A DNA stretch of 64,000 nucleotides from Blasia pusilla (lineage: Eukaryota; Marchantiophyta; Marchantiopsida; Blasiales). Positions 32,388-43,639 of this stretch are shown piece after piece (positions within the stretch are counted from its first letter, which is position 1; the number at the start of each line of letters is the position of its first letter). The notes under the pieces were generated by a model. It was given only the letters and a program-made list of their open reading frames with translations. It was not told where the DNA came from and searched no databases. Location of the stretch: the NCBI GenBank assembly GCA_050084515.1, contig CM114275.1:14136001-14200000 (forward strand), given 5' to 3'. The translations under genes and the position numbers were made by a program.

Positions 32388-34860
32388 GGTAAATGGTAAA
32401 TAATAAATAGATCAAGCCCGTGGGACCCAAAGGGTCAAAAGGCTGAAAAACACATTACAAGTCATTCATTCACTGACCCTGAAAAAGATCCTTAAGACCT
32501 TCTCCTAGCTACAGCCTAGAGCACTTGAGCGATGAATGATGACGTCCCTAAGATAACAACCTAAATCATAAGGCACTAGCTGTAGTAAAGAATAGAAATT
32601 CTCCACATCTATTTTATGAACTAGTCTAATTTCTTCATACCTTGGACATGTAAACAAACATATGCTCTTCATCCTCAATATTTTCTCCGTCACATAACCT
32701 ACAAATTCGTTCACTTCTATCAATTTTAAACCATCGTCCTTCCTCAATTCCTAGCCTATGTGACCCAATTCTATGACGTGCGATAATATGTCGTAAGAAC
32801 GTGGAGATCCTTGCAAGTAGGTATCCTTGTTCACAATATACAAGCATAGGATTAACATGAAGTTGATAAAACTCCATTTTGGTGCCTGGACTGCTCCAAA
32901 TGATGTTGAGAGATTGCTTCTGTAGATGCTCACGGAGGGCCATCGGTTTCAAGTCCCAATCGCGTTCTGCCACATTCCACTTTGAAGACCAAGTCACCAC
33001 ATCCGCCATCCACCCTATGGAACGTGTGGCTCGCAAAGCTTGATGAGGGAGGCGAGAACCATCAAGAGATCTCATCCTTGCGATGTAAGTGATGGTCAAG
33101 TAAAGAGCTTCAACCTCTAGAGGAAGATAACCTGTTTCCGCAAGAGGAATAGCATACGGAGTTTGGTTTCTTACACCCAATTCTTCTTGTAGAAAGATCT
33201 TTTGCATCCTTTCCACGCGATCCCAACCTGTCTTCTTATAACTAGGGCGCCAAACTTGGGTCCCATATAAGATCACCGGCAACACTAAGCTCCTAAATAA
33301 GAATTTCCTAAGACTCCAAGACACAAGATGAACTCTTCTACACCGGTTTAAAAATGAATATAGAGCTTTGTAACCAGCTTCTACTCTCTTTTGCACGCAA
33401 AGTGCCCAACTATAGTCATTAGTTGACCATTTACCATTAGAGAAATCGATGCCTAGATATTTTGTAACTCTTCACTTGTTCTAATTGTAGACCTTTGTAA
33501 AAGAACGAGAACTTGGATCTAGTACCCACTATAATCATTTTAGACTTCTCCATATTAACCTCCATCTGATTATGGGTACAAAACCTTTCCAAAGTGTCTA
33601 GGTGCTTTTGTAAACTAATGCCATCACGTGCTAGTAATATGATATCATCTGCATACAATAGAGCTTAGATGACAAAGTCCCCAAGCTTGACACCTTCACT
33701 ATCACATTCCTCAAACCACTTTTCGATATCATCTATGAAAACTCCAAAAAGTGTAGGGGAGAGAGGGCAACCTTGAATGACTCCAATGGTACTCAAGATC
33801 TCTTGAGTTTGTGAACCTTTGATCTTGGCCCAAACGGAATGGTATAACGTGGCCACGGCTGCTAGGAGATTTGGTGGTACTCCAATGGCTTGCAGCCTTT
33901 CCCATAAGAGCTTATGCAGTCTGATTATCAAAAGCTTTCTTGAAATCGATGAAGCCGCAAAACAAAGCTTTTCCATTGCCCTTAGATTTCTCCCATAAAA
34001 CACGCAAGGCCAAGATATGGTCGATGGTGTCCTATGTTGGGCAAAAACCAACTTGGACCCGTGCTCTCTTTTGGAAAGTCTGTGTCCATCTGCTCAACTT
34101 CGACTCCACCAATTTCCCAAACAACTTGGTAAAAACACTACCCATCATGATAGTGCGATAGTTTGTTACCAAGTCCTTCCTTCTTGATTTGTGAATAGGA
34201 ACAATCTCGCGTAGGGACCAGGTTGAAGGAAAACCATAGATAGCAGCATCACCCAATACTTTGGTGAGGATCGGACCAATACAATCTCCTCCCCACTTGA
34301 AAAGTTCAATAGAAAGACCATCTAAATCCTCACATTTATCATTCGCCAATCTTCTAAGTTGAGTCATCACCTCTCCTTCAGAGAATAAGCGAGGTATTCC
34401 TTCACAACGTGGCATAGATGTAGCATCGGGGAAGAAATAGAGCTTTTCGGCAAAAGATATCAAAGACTTGGGATCAAGAATAGGTTTTGAAGACCGTACT
34501 ACTAACCGTCTCCAAAATGATTTGGGGTCCTCATGCAGCTCCCTTGTCAAGGACTCTTGTTTCCGCCGCAAGAAAGCTCGTTTCTTAGATTTCACCAAGT
34601 ATTTGTAAAGGCTCGTCATAATAAGCCGACTTGGAATATCCAAAGATTTATCAACTGATCGTGCCCTTGCTTGCTTGCATTCAGAGTCAAACCACCCATT
34701 ACAAGGCAGCCTCCTAGCACTTCTATCCCTATGGCGCGAAAAGAACTTAGATGCACTAATTTTGAGCAATTCGGTTAGTTGCATACTTGCCGTGTTTGGA
34801 TCCGGGCTCCATACAATGCGAGTCAAGATTTCTTGTAAATGTAGCATATAAAGTTCTTGT
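32388..34860 (-). mobile_element. LINE retrotransposon, 5'-truncated, with 6-bp target-site duplication
   Basis: Non-LTR elements insert by target-primed reverse transcription. Flanking copies of AAAGAT lie at 32382-32387 and 34861-34866, and removing the insert rejoins the copia integrase frame. Minus-strand coding: LPCNGWFDSECKQARARS (~34705), DDKC-like DKCEDLDGLSIELFKWGG, IVPIHKSRRKDLVTNYRTI (RT), FGVFIDDIEKWFEEC (33760), the catalytic YADDIILLARDG (33655-33620), MEVNMEKSKMIIVGTRS (33565), then RRVHLVSWSLRKFLFRSLVL (33340) and a Cys/His knuckle RICRLCDGENIEDEEHMF (~32690). Frameshifts break it into four pieces. The endonuclease is missing (5' truncation). The 3' tail is built of TTTACCAT units. 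Confidence 0.85.
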
Positions 34861-35250
34861 AAAGATACTCTCCTCCTCCATAACAACGCAATTTCAGAAT
34901 GTGTTCTCTAGTGTGCTTCTGTACTAGAACTCTAAATCTTTGGAACACTGAAAATACCTCTAACTGGCTTTCAGAAAGTATACCCATATATATCTGGAGA
35001 AGTCATCAATGAAGCAAAGTATTGACAACCCCTAAGCATATGTTGTGATGATGTCCACACATCACTGTGGATCAACTCCAATATCCTAGATGCTCTTCTA
35101 CCTTGCTTTGGAAAAGGAAATCTAGCTTGTTTTCCAAATTGGCAAGCAGGACATACCTCTAACATAGCAGGACTTGCTAATTTAGGGAGTCCTATTACTA
35201 TATTAGATGATGAAAAATTCTGTAATCTTTGAAGATTCATATGTCAAATT
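34861..35250 (-). pseudogene. Copia integrase zinc finger and core, N-terminal part
   Basis: The frame 35240-34971 reads NLQRLQNFSSSNIVIGLPKL, then VCPACQFGKQARFPF (the CxxC of the HHCC finger; the His pair lies just upstream, lost at the LINE junction) and ELIHSDVWTSSQHM with the first catalytic Asp. It continues as GGGEYL, where the LINE breaks in. Confidence 0.85.
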
Positions 35251-35436
35251 CTTTTATGCCACACATTTAGATCTGTGACTTGTGGGCGGTTTGACCATAC
35301 ATTGTTGTTTGAATCTCTAGCATAGAAACATCTAATTTGAACATTCTGCCAGATCTAGTTCCTTTGGCTATCGTAGTCTAGTTATCCATTGTTTCAATAA
35401 AATAACCATCTACGTTAAACTTCATTTGATAACCCT

Positions 35437-35788
35437 GCGGAAGGACGATGGTTTAAAATTGATAGAAGTGAACGAATTTGTAGGTTATATGACGGAGAAA
35501 ATATTGAGGATGAAGAGCATGTGTTTGTTACATGTCCAAGGTATGAAAAGATTAGACTAGCTCATAAAATAGATGTGGAGAATTTCTATTCTTTACTACA
35601 ACTAGTGCCTTATGATTTAGGTTGTTATCTTAGGGACGTCATCATTCATCGCTCAAGTGCTCTAGGCTGTAGCTAGGAGAAGGTCTTAAGGATCTTTTTC
35701 AGGGTCAGTGAATGAATGACTTGTAATGTGTTTTTCAGCCTTTTGACCCTTTGGGTCCCACGGGCTTGATCTATTTACCATTTACCAT
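35437..35788 (+). mobile_element. Second copy of the same LINE, 3' end only, opposite orientation
   Basis: Nearly identical to the inverted complement of 32388-32745. It begins in the Cys/His knuckle coding region (FKIDRSERICRLYDGENIED), ends with the same stop, the same 3' UTR (CTTTGGGTCCCACGGGCTTG) and the same TTTACCATTTACCAT tail. Only ~350 bp were copied, typical of 5'-truncated insertion. It sits between copia protease and integrase. No clear target-site duplication. Confidence 0.9.
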
Positions 35789-36130
35789 ATATATCCTACA
35801 GAGATCAGGTTTCTTGCAATGGTAGGAATATAGAGAATATTTCTAAGAGCACAGATACCATCTGACGCTATTGGAACTTTACCGGTATGCGTGATATGAT
35901 GTTGAGTGTCATGTCCTGTGAGCACAATTGCAGGATCTTTCACTGGATCCAAACTACTGAACCATTTAACTTGTGAGGTCATGTGATTTGATGCACCTGA
36001 GTCAATGTACCAATCTGTTGTCGAGTCTTTCTTGACCATTGGTGCCATATGATGAGTCGTGACCAAGAGATACTCTATTTGTAAATGTGGTTGTTCTTGG
36101 TAGTGCTTTTGGTGTTGTTGCTCCACATAG
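35789..36130 (-). pseudogene. Copia protease region
   Basis: The 114-codon open frame contains DWYIDSGASNHMT, the copia aspartic protease active site (D-S-G intact), and ends RNILYIPTIARNLISVG, the conserved segment before the pre-integrase domain, just where the second LINE is inserted. Confidence 0.9.
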
Positions 36131-36149
36131 TTTTATTGATGTAAGGCTC

Positions 36150-36960
36150 ATGCTCTCATATCTGCCTTCTTCTTGAAGCAAAACTTTGCATAGTGACCCT
36201 TTATCCAACAATAATTGCAAGATCGAGGGACCTCTGCTTTTGATCTCGACCCCAACGGTTTCCACCATCACCACATTGTGATTGTGTATGGTAGTGGTTC
36301 GTTGTTGATTGAGTGACGTTATATTGAGTGTCTCTTCCTCCATATGCTTGATATCCACCATGACCATGAAAGCTTCTGCTACGACCCTTGCCTCTGTTTG
36401 ATCCATAACCTGCAAATAGCGCACTCTCTTGTAGACTAGACGAGTTATCGGTTCCTACTAGGCGCATCTCTTCACTAATTAATAGAGGGACTAACTCTTG
36501 AAAAGTTGGATACTTCTCTCTCATAGAGATAGAGGTCTCAAAGGACTTGTAATCCTTTGGAAGAGTGAACAAAATCAGATCATCATCTTCTACTGTCACT
36601 CACATGCTATTCAACTCATCAACGATATGTCTGATACTCAAAATATAATCATTGATGCTCTGCAATCCTTTCCTTACTTCGTTCAATTGTTATTTCAATT
36701 GAAGCTTTATGGCCATTGTAGATGTCTGGAACAGATTTTCCAATGCATCTCAAGCCTCCTTTGGAGTATCATCATCTTGAATGTGACTAATCATTGGCGA
36801 ACTGTTAAATCACCTTCCGGCTTGGCCTCATCACGTGTAACAAGCTCCCATAGTTCTTGACCCATGAGAAATTATTTCATGCAAAACTTCCAGACATTGT
36901 AATTTAGCTTATCTAGCTTCTCGCTTGTGATTGCTGTTAAGGAATATTCCATGACGAAAG
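36150..36960 (-). pseudogene. Copia gag with CCHC zinc knuckle
   Basis: Starts near 36953 with MEYSLTAITSEKLDKLNYNV and WKFCMK, the usual copia gag opening. Mid-region: LFTLPKDYKSFETSISM, FQELVPLLISEEMRL (36560-36440). A glycine/histidine-rich stretch follows, then CNYCWIKGHYAKFC at about 36213-36172, a perfect Cx2Cx4Hx4C nucleic-acid-binding knuckle in a shifted frame. Frameshifts and stops near 36880 and 36230. Confidence 0.85.
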
Positions 36961-37484
36961 ATTTCACTCACAAAAACGTAATTTCAGGCTCTCTATTGCT
37001 CTAATTGAAGCATAGACCACTCCTACACACAAATCGACCTGAAATTTTGATCAAATGTATGAAAGAATGTATTGATCAAATGTATGAAAGAACTAGTTGA
37101 AATTGGCCTATAGAGAGCAAACTACACAACTTTTCTTCACTAATTGCACTTTCCTACACTGAAATTGCTACTGCAAGGGCTCAGAATGTCAAAATTGAGC
37201 AATTTTGGATGCGGTAGAAAGCTCTCAATGAGCTCTACAAGACAGCTAGAACCAAATTTTGGCATCTTTCTAGCCATTGTGGAACCAGATGGCCAAATCG
37301 GCCGGGAAAGCCTTAAGAACGTCTCCAAAGTTTTATCACCGTCAAAGCTCCACTTGAAATGTGCACCCACTGAGCTCTAAACAAAATTTCCTTCTCCCAA
37401 ACTGAAATTGCGCCTTCTCTTCCCTCTCTTCTCTCCTCAAATACCAAGAATTTCAAGTGGTGTTCTCCTATCGCTCCGATACCA

Positions 37485-37745
37485 TGTGGAAAACTGCTAA
37501 AGAAGCATAAATGGTGGGAAACGGTTCTCACACTTACATACCACCATGGAGAAAGAAATTTGCAATGACAGAATGAATGGAGGTTGGTCCCCATCTCAAG
37601 TATATAGGGTATATACAAGAAAAACTAACCCTAACCTTAACCATAGTATCGAGTTAGACTAACTTTGATTAACTAACCCTTCTTAAGATAATCACGCTTA
37701 ACTAACTAACCAAGATTAAGTTTCCCTACTTCGTGTGAGTACCAA
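37485..37745 (-). repeat. LTR_C, 5' LTR (3' portion recognised)
   Basis: On the minus strand it ends TTTTCCACA directly before the primer-binding site complement at 37484, so it acts as the 5' LTR of the copia gag. It matches the fragment at 13960-14215. It contains CTAACCCTAACC-like sequence (37622-37640). The start was not fixed. It has no resemblance to LTR_B at the other end of the element. Confidence 0.65.
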
Positions 37746-37779
37746 ATGTAGCAGTTCAGGTGTCTCATGAGCTTGACTA

Positions 37780-38510
37780 TAACTCAATCTTCAATAGTTT
37801 CGACTGTTCGATGGATATCCAATGAGTCCCTAACGGAGACTCACACAAAAGGAATGACGGGTCGAAATCCAAGTGTGGCTTACAAAATCCACTCTCTTGG
37901 ATCAAGTTTGGATTTCAAGTTCCAAAGCCAAACTCCGTTCCATCCCGTGCCCTTGAGACGCTATTTGGTGCTCAAAGTTGGGTTCGTGTTCCAAGATATC
38001 TTGGAGAGACTCCCCCTTACGAATACTTATGGGGATCTCTGGGGGTCCTCCTAACTTTAGGGAAAGACATCCGAGCCCCTCAGATTGGCCCTCTACCCGA
38101 TTGCTCTCACAATTGTTTTTGGCCAATATCTCAGCATGTACTCATGCATTTGCTAAGATCTTTAGTGCCTTAGAAGCGTCTCAAGATAAGCTTTCCAATG
38201 CGCTCTTACTTGTCTCGAAATATATGGGGGCTAAACTTTATGATCTGAAACACAGTCAAATTCCCCAAACGCTAGTTGTGTTTCAAAACTGGTTCTCACG
38301 TCTTTGGCAACCAACATTCCAAGACTCAACTCATCTCAAGTCTTGGTACGCATTTCGTCTAGGTTTCTTGATCACGACCACTAACGCATGAAACACACAA
38401 CTCTGTTCCGCGTTTCGTCTCTTGGCCTTTTCCAAAAGACCTTCCAAAAGCCTCTCCAAAGCGCGATCATCGCAGCATGAGTCCACTTGTGTTCTGATGT
38501 GCTGCTTGGA
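37780..38510 (-). repeat. Dispersed repeat E, inverted copy of 9230-9950
   Basis: Inverted relative to 9230-9950 at roughly 70% identity by eye. Landmarks read on the minus strand: GTGTGTTTCATGCGTTAGTGG, AGTTGAGTCTTGGAATG, AGATCTTAGCAAATGCATG, GAGTCTCCGTTAGGGACTCA. No coding content recognised. The inverted terminal arms that flank the 9-kb copy were not found here. Confidence 0.7.
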
Positions 38511-38569
38511 GCCTCTTTGGTGTTTGATTGGTTATGAGGTTGGCGACATTAATGGCAGGGATCAAAAAA

Positions 38570-39290
38570 TGACTTAAAAAATTTTAAACTTTTGGTCACA
38601 ACTCTATTTTGCTTGAAATTTTGCAAGAGATCTAGATACACCATGGGGATCAATTGCACCAAATTACAGCTCTAGATGAGATACTTGGACATGATGAAAA
38701 ATGAAAAGACCCTATTTTCATTAAAGGCGTAATGGCGTGGGTCCAAAAATGAGATAACAATTTTTGAGGTTTTGGTTAAAACTTCATTTTTCTTGAAACT
38801 TTGCAAGAGAGTTAGATACATCATAGAGATCAAGTGGACCAAATTTGAGCCTTAAAGGAGATACTTGAACAAGATGGAAAATGAAAAGACCCTATTTTCA
38901 TTGAAGGTGTAATAGTGCAGTTAAAAAAACGAGTGACAATTTTTCAGATTTTGGTCACAACTCTATTTTTCTTGAAACTGTGTGAGAGAGCTAGATAGAC
39001 CATGGGCATCAAGTGTACTAAATTTCAGCCTTAGATGAGATACTTGGACAAGATGGAAAATGAAAAGATCCCATTCTCATTGAAGATTTAATGGCACGGG
39101 TCTAGACTCCAGAAATGAGTTAACAATTTTTGAGCTTTTGGTGACAACTACATTTTGTTTGAAATTTTGGAGGCGATCAACATACACTTGGGGGATCAAA
39201 TGTGTCACATCTAAGGTCAAGAGAAGATTGTTGAAGAGAAGGGAAATAGAAAGACCTTCTTTTCTAAAAATGGGAAATGAAAAAACCCTA
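38570..39290 (+). repeat. Satellite-like tandem repeat, four units of ~180 bp
   Basis: The anchor TTTTGGT(C/T/G)A(C/A)AAC followed by TTGAAA recurs at about 38590, 38770, 38949 and 39136, giving spacings near 180, 179 and 187. Within each unit the order is the anchor, GAGATACTTG(G/A)ACA, GAAAAGA(C/T)CC, CATTTTCATT, then GGTC/ATGAG. Units diverge by perhaps 15-25%. AT-rich and non-coding. Confidence 0.8.
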
Positions 39291-39299
39291 TTTTCAATG

Positions 39300-40018
39300 A
39301 ATTATGCCATGACTTAAAAATTCCTTTTTATATATGAGAATTTTTTTAAATGACATTTCCAAATGATATTTTTAGTTTAAACTTATACATAAGACAAAAT
39401 TTATCAAATTTTTTAATAATATTTCTGATATGGACACACTCCGAAATCGTCTTTGATTATTTATTACTTAGTATGCTAGTGCGTGCGTACGAGAATGATT
39501 TTTTTATTTTCTAAAGCTTTTTTTATAAATTAAAGATAAATTTCAAAATTTGAAATGGCTCATAATATTTCACTTTATGTATAATTTAACTCCTAAATTA
39601 TAATTATAATAATTTCCCTTTTCCATTAAAAATGAATTTCCTTTTTGGCAGGTCCCAATATGAATTACTATGATTACTACTATTTATTTATTTATCTATA
39701 ATATCCTAAAAGAGTAAAAACATTCCACTCTTCTAAAAAATTCCATTCCTCAATTAAATTTACATAATATCCTACTCACTTAAATAATGACATTCCTCCT
39801 AAAACTTTTACAAATATATAATTTTCCATTAAAGTTAAATTTCCCTTCTTATCAAATATCAATTCAAGGAATTATTATATATTTTTTAAATATTTTGTCT
39901 AATTACCTCACTACTCTCATAGTACACCTACGATTATCCGTTATAATGTAAATTAATAAAACTTCTAAATAATAAGAAATGAATATAAACATTGTAGTCT
40001 GTCTTTAAAATTTATTTT
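39300..40018. other. AT-rich spacer, no gene
   Basis: Strongly AT-rich sequence with many TTTTAA/AATTT runs; nothing coding. Confidence 0.5.
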
Positions 40019-40385
40019 TGTTGGATTCTCATCATCCACTTCTCTGAGCACTATTAATCTGATAGACTCCCTTATATGAGGAAGCCTACATTGATGGTTC
40101 CGACTTAGACGTCGAAGGAGTCATAGTAATATGACGTAGGTGGTTTATGGAATCGCGGGGGTCCGCGTCGCAAAAAATTTCTATTAATAGAATGAATAAA
40201 AATAGGTTAAAAACCATAGTTTTCCGAGTAGTGAAATAGTCGGGAGCCGCAGCGGTAGCATATTCTTGTATGTCGAGTTATCTCCATGTTCAGGTTCCAT
40301 CAAAGCTCTTCTGGGAGGGCACGGATGGACTAGGCCATTTTGTATCTCCAAGTTTTGTAAAGATGTCAGTGATTTTGTCATTTTC
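40019..40385. repeat. Inverted copy of the LTR_D / CACTA junction at 6255-6651
   Basis: 40019-40150 reads TGTTGGATTCTCATCATCCA..., matching the start of LTR_D (shared GATGGTTCCGACTTAGACGT and TGACGTAGGTGGTTTAT). After an internal deletion, 40190-40300 on the minus strand matches the CACTA C-terminal coding end (ATGGAACCTGAACATGGAGA, TAACTCGACATACAAGAAT). Both parts are joined in the same order as at 6.3 kb. About 75-85% similar by eye. Confidence 0.7.
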
Positions 40386-41215
40386 TAATTTCTCATAATT
40401 TTTTACTCATTTAATGTTAATCAAGGTACAAAATTCAACCAGGTTGCTATTTTTTCCTTAGTGTACCATATATTTCTCTTATTGTACACATAGGATCTCA
40501 TGTTATAATATAGATTTAAAAATTTTTAAATAGATTTTTTCTATTTTTTAATTCATAAATTTCAAATCATTTATAATCTATTTTAATGATTAAATAATTC
40601 CCCTCGTTCTACTTTCCAGTTTAATATAGGCCCATCAAAAAAGAATTCTAGATAGAATTCGTGGATAAAAATTGTTTTCTAAAATAAGAAATCAGATCTC
40701 CTTATCAAATAGAAATTAAAAATATTCTAAAATATGCAAAAAAAATTCATATAATAAATACAATAAGAAAAATTATATCAATCAAACCTTTCTATCAACG
40801 TACTTTCCACCTTATCCAAGGAGTTATAACCCTAGAGAAAATTTTGATCCAATTCATGAACTCACTTCATGTACAACATTCATAAGTGACTCACATTCAT
40901 AAGTCTCCAAAGTTGCCAAACACCCATAATAGTAGGAATTAGTGAAGGATGAAGTTGAAAGTTCTTTTTTTTTAATGCAATTGAACTCTTTTAATCTTCC
41001 AACTTCCAATCATCATCCACAAAACGTCATGCAGAAACATGCATTCAACTTTTCTCAGGGGTTGCGGTATTTCTTCATAAGATTATACAAATAAGCCACT
41101 TTCAAGTAATTTCTTTCAATATTTTTTACAAATAATGGGTGGTACCCCACAAAACATATGGATTGAGAGGAACCTCATACATATATACATTACAAAGATA
41201 TAAACACAAACTCAT
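40386..41215. other. AT-rich spacer, no gene recognised
   Basis: No coding region or repeat match seen. Several short ATTTTT/AAATTT runs. Confidence 0.45.
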
Positions 41216-41220
41216 TCTAT

Positions 41221-42385
41221 CTAATCTAATTCGTCATTAAATATATGTAACACTGGTCCAAACGCCTCACCAACTCTTCCTTGTCTTTCCCTAGCTCTAG
41301 TAATGCGCGTCCTACCTCCACGAGGAATAGTCCTCTCCAAGTCAACATCGACTTCACCATCATCTATTTCTTGTGTTAGATGTGTTGGAAACATCTCCCA
41401 ATTTCTCTCAAAGAATGCAAAGAGTTCCTCTTGCATTCGACGAGGGTTATGCTATGTTCGAGGATATCCCGTTTAGAAGCACGGAAAAATATGCCGAAAA
41501 GGTGATAGAGTCTTCCTGACCAAGCTTTTCTACGAGTTGGACACTTGTGAGATAGTAACATGGCATTTTCAAGACAATATGGATTCCAATAACAAGCTTT
41601 ATATGTGTCTGTCACGTAGCAACCTTTTGCGGCAATGGGGTTGAAGCATATCATGCATTTGGGCCAGCTGTTTGGCATGAGGGCCTCTCCTTCATCTACG
41701 ACAATTGCTACCATCCAATCAAGAAGATCTCACTCTTGTCTGCTCAGATTGAGAGGCGTTGGGGCCAACATCAATAACGCATAGTTGGGAGCGTTTGAAT
41801 CCACGACATTGTCCCATGATGCGCATAGAGCAGGAGGCCACAATTGCTCCAGAGGTTGAAATAAGATCTTATCAACCTCCTTCACGAGACGACCCTCATG
41901 TAGAGTTGTCTCAAGGGTGAGTTCTTCCATGTTACCCCTTACTCTCCATCGCAGTAGTTCATCCATTTCTTGTTGTCGTCTTGCTATGATGGATTCATAT
42001 GTCCTCCTCCACTGCTTCGTATGGTAAGGCATTATAACTCTTTTTCTTCTATGGAGGTCATCTCTTGCAATTGATTCATTCACCATCCTCTCCATCTCTC
42101 TCTTAAGTCTGTCGTGCTCTTCAGAAAACTATTGATGCTTCTCCTTCAAAATGTTAAATTCTGCTTCCAAATCAAAAGTGCATTGGGAATTTGTTATTGA
42201 ACTCTTTGATTGTGATAGACGAGACATAAGCTCGCTCCGGAGCACTCTCCCCACGAAAGGTTCTGGGAACAACAACACTATGTATAGGGAGATCATAATT
42301 CTCTCCGGGCCCATCAAAGCTCATATTACGACCTACATTGAGGTCATTCAAAACATCTCGTCTATCCTCAAAATCCTCCATCCCT
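41221..42385 (-). pseudogene. Unrecognised decayed ORF with Cys-rich segment
   Basis: A minus-strand reading path covers about 380 codons. An opening frame from 42381 (MEDFEDRRDVLNDLNVGRN) shifts near 42180 into a frame from 42317 to about 41430 with two stops (TAG at 42131, TGA at 41732), then shifts back near 41430 to end LHIFNDELD at 41224. Upstream of the second stop it is charged and helix-prone (LKREMERMVNESIARDDLHR, ARRQQEMDELLRWRVRG). After it is a Cys-rich block: KCMICFNPIAAKGCYV, KACYWNPYC, HKCPTRR, a possible zinc-binding fold. I do not recognise the family; it could be a host gene or a transposon accessory protein. A (GA)n tract lies just upstream in the gene direction. Confidence 0.5.
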
Positions 42386-42456
42386 TTCTAGACTCGCTCT
42401 TCATCTTCACTCTCGTCATGTATCTCTTGTTCGGTCGGTCGATTTTTTCTTTGTCC

Positions 42457-42458
<2 letters not shown>

Positions 42459-42532
<74 letters not shown>
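42459..42532. repeat. (GA)n microsatellite, ~37 units
   Basis: Uninterrupted AG dinucleotides for ~74 bp. Both strands give artificial open frames (Arg-Glu or Leu-Ser repeats), which are not genes. It lies 5' of the decayed ORF above; GA tracts are common near plant promoters, but no promoter is demonstrated. Confidence 0.95.
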
Positions 42533-42536
<4 letters not shown>

Positions 42537-42539
42537 TGA

Positions 42540-43635
42540 TTCAAGAACTAATTGTGATGTGTGTTTGGCCATGTTTCATGTTTGAGTTAGGGAACGCACC
42601 TTGAGGAATTAATCGATGCAATTCGGTTTAGGCGAGCGACTTGGGGAGATTTTTCAAGGCTTGGGGCAGAGGCTTCCTAAGGATACATTATGCACTTGGG
42701 GAGACTCGACCCAATTAGCATGTTGCGGCTTCTTGAGTACCTACAGAATGAGCAACCAGTTGAGCCTTTGAGACGAAATCTAAGGATCCCGCTTGCAAAG
42801 CTCAAGATCAGAAGTGCTTTGGGATGAAGCTAGATGAAGTAGAGGATGGACTCTACAATCGATCATAAGCCCGCGAAAACGGACTTTTTCAGCTTAGAAC
42901 CTTTAGGGGAAGAAAAGTTAATTTTCAATGGGTGTAACCTTCAAGACAATACAAGATTACTTGCTGAGACAAGCCCTAGTACACATCGGTGGTGACATAG
43001 GATTAATATGGTGCACCAAGGGGCAAAAAACTCACTCAATCCCCTACTCTTTTTTTTTTTCCTAGTATCAAGAAGTGGGGCCCTACTTAGTCTAGGTAAA
43101 TCTATCATACATGTACCAAAGCGGATTAGAAACATTTTTGGTTGATGATGAAGTGGAAGAGATCATAGATTAGAGTTTAGAGATAAGTTGGTGGCAACAC
43201 ATATGATGAAACAAATCTGATTTACAAAAGGATGTAAATAAAATGGGCATCTACAATTTCATTGGAACTAGCATGTTCTCTTGTGATGTCGTGTTTCTGT
43301 TCAATCTCAATAAAAATATTTTAGCAACCTATCAAGTTCCAACATATTGCAAAAATTCTCTTATCTTCTTACCTTCTTGAATCTTGGTGCATGGTTTATT
43401 TGCTTCTCACTTGGCTGAATAATCTACTTTTGAATGACATTCCCTTGCCTCTCACTTTGATTGTGCAAATACTTTATCATGTGGACCAACTTCTGGCAAG
43501 CTGACAATGCAAACTCTCTTATGTGTGGAGTGTTAAGAGCATCCATCTCTGTTCTAAAAAATTGCATTAGTCGCCCCTTGTCTAGGTTTTCTGTTCCACC
43601 TAAAGGCAGTACTTCCCTAATACCTCACTGCTCTA
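42540..43635. other. No gene recognised
   Basis: Mixed-composition sequence with a T-run at 43049-43060. No coding similarity seen on either strand. Confidence 0.4.
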
Positions 43636-43639
43636 ACGT

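Larger units (their letters stand above)
29054..37470 (-). mobile_element. Composite Ty1/copia retrotransposon, internal region with nested insertions
   Basis: Minus-strand order from the right: primer-binding site complement (37484-37471, TGGTATCGGAGCGA, close to initiator Met-tRNA type), 5' leader, gag (36960-36150), protease (36126-35782), integrase zinc finger (35240-34971), integrase core (to 34861, resuming 32381-31900), RT start (31520-31274), RT end and RNase H (29730-29066), polypurine tract, LTR_B. It is interrupted by a LINE (32388-34860), a second LINE piece (35437-35788) and a CACTA fragment (~29730-31273). The element preceding the primer-binding site at the right is LTR_C, which does not match LTR_B at the left, so the element is chimeric or made of two elements joined. 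Stops and frameshifts show it is old. Confidence 0.8.

Noticed and set aside
42348-42585. Open frames through the GA tract on both strands
   Set aside because: They exist only because dinucleotide repeats lack stops.
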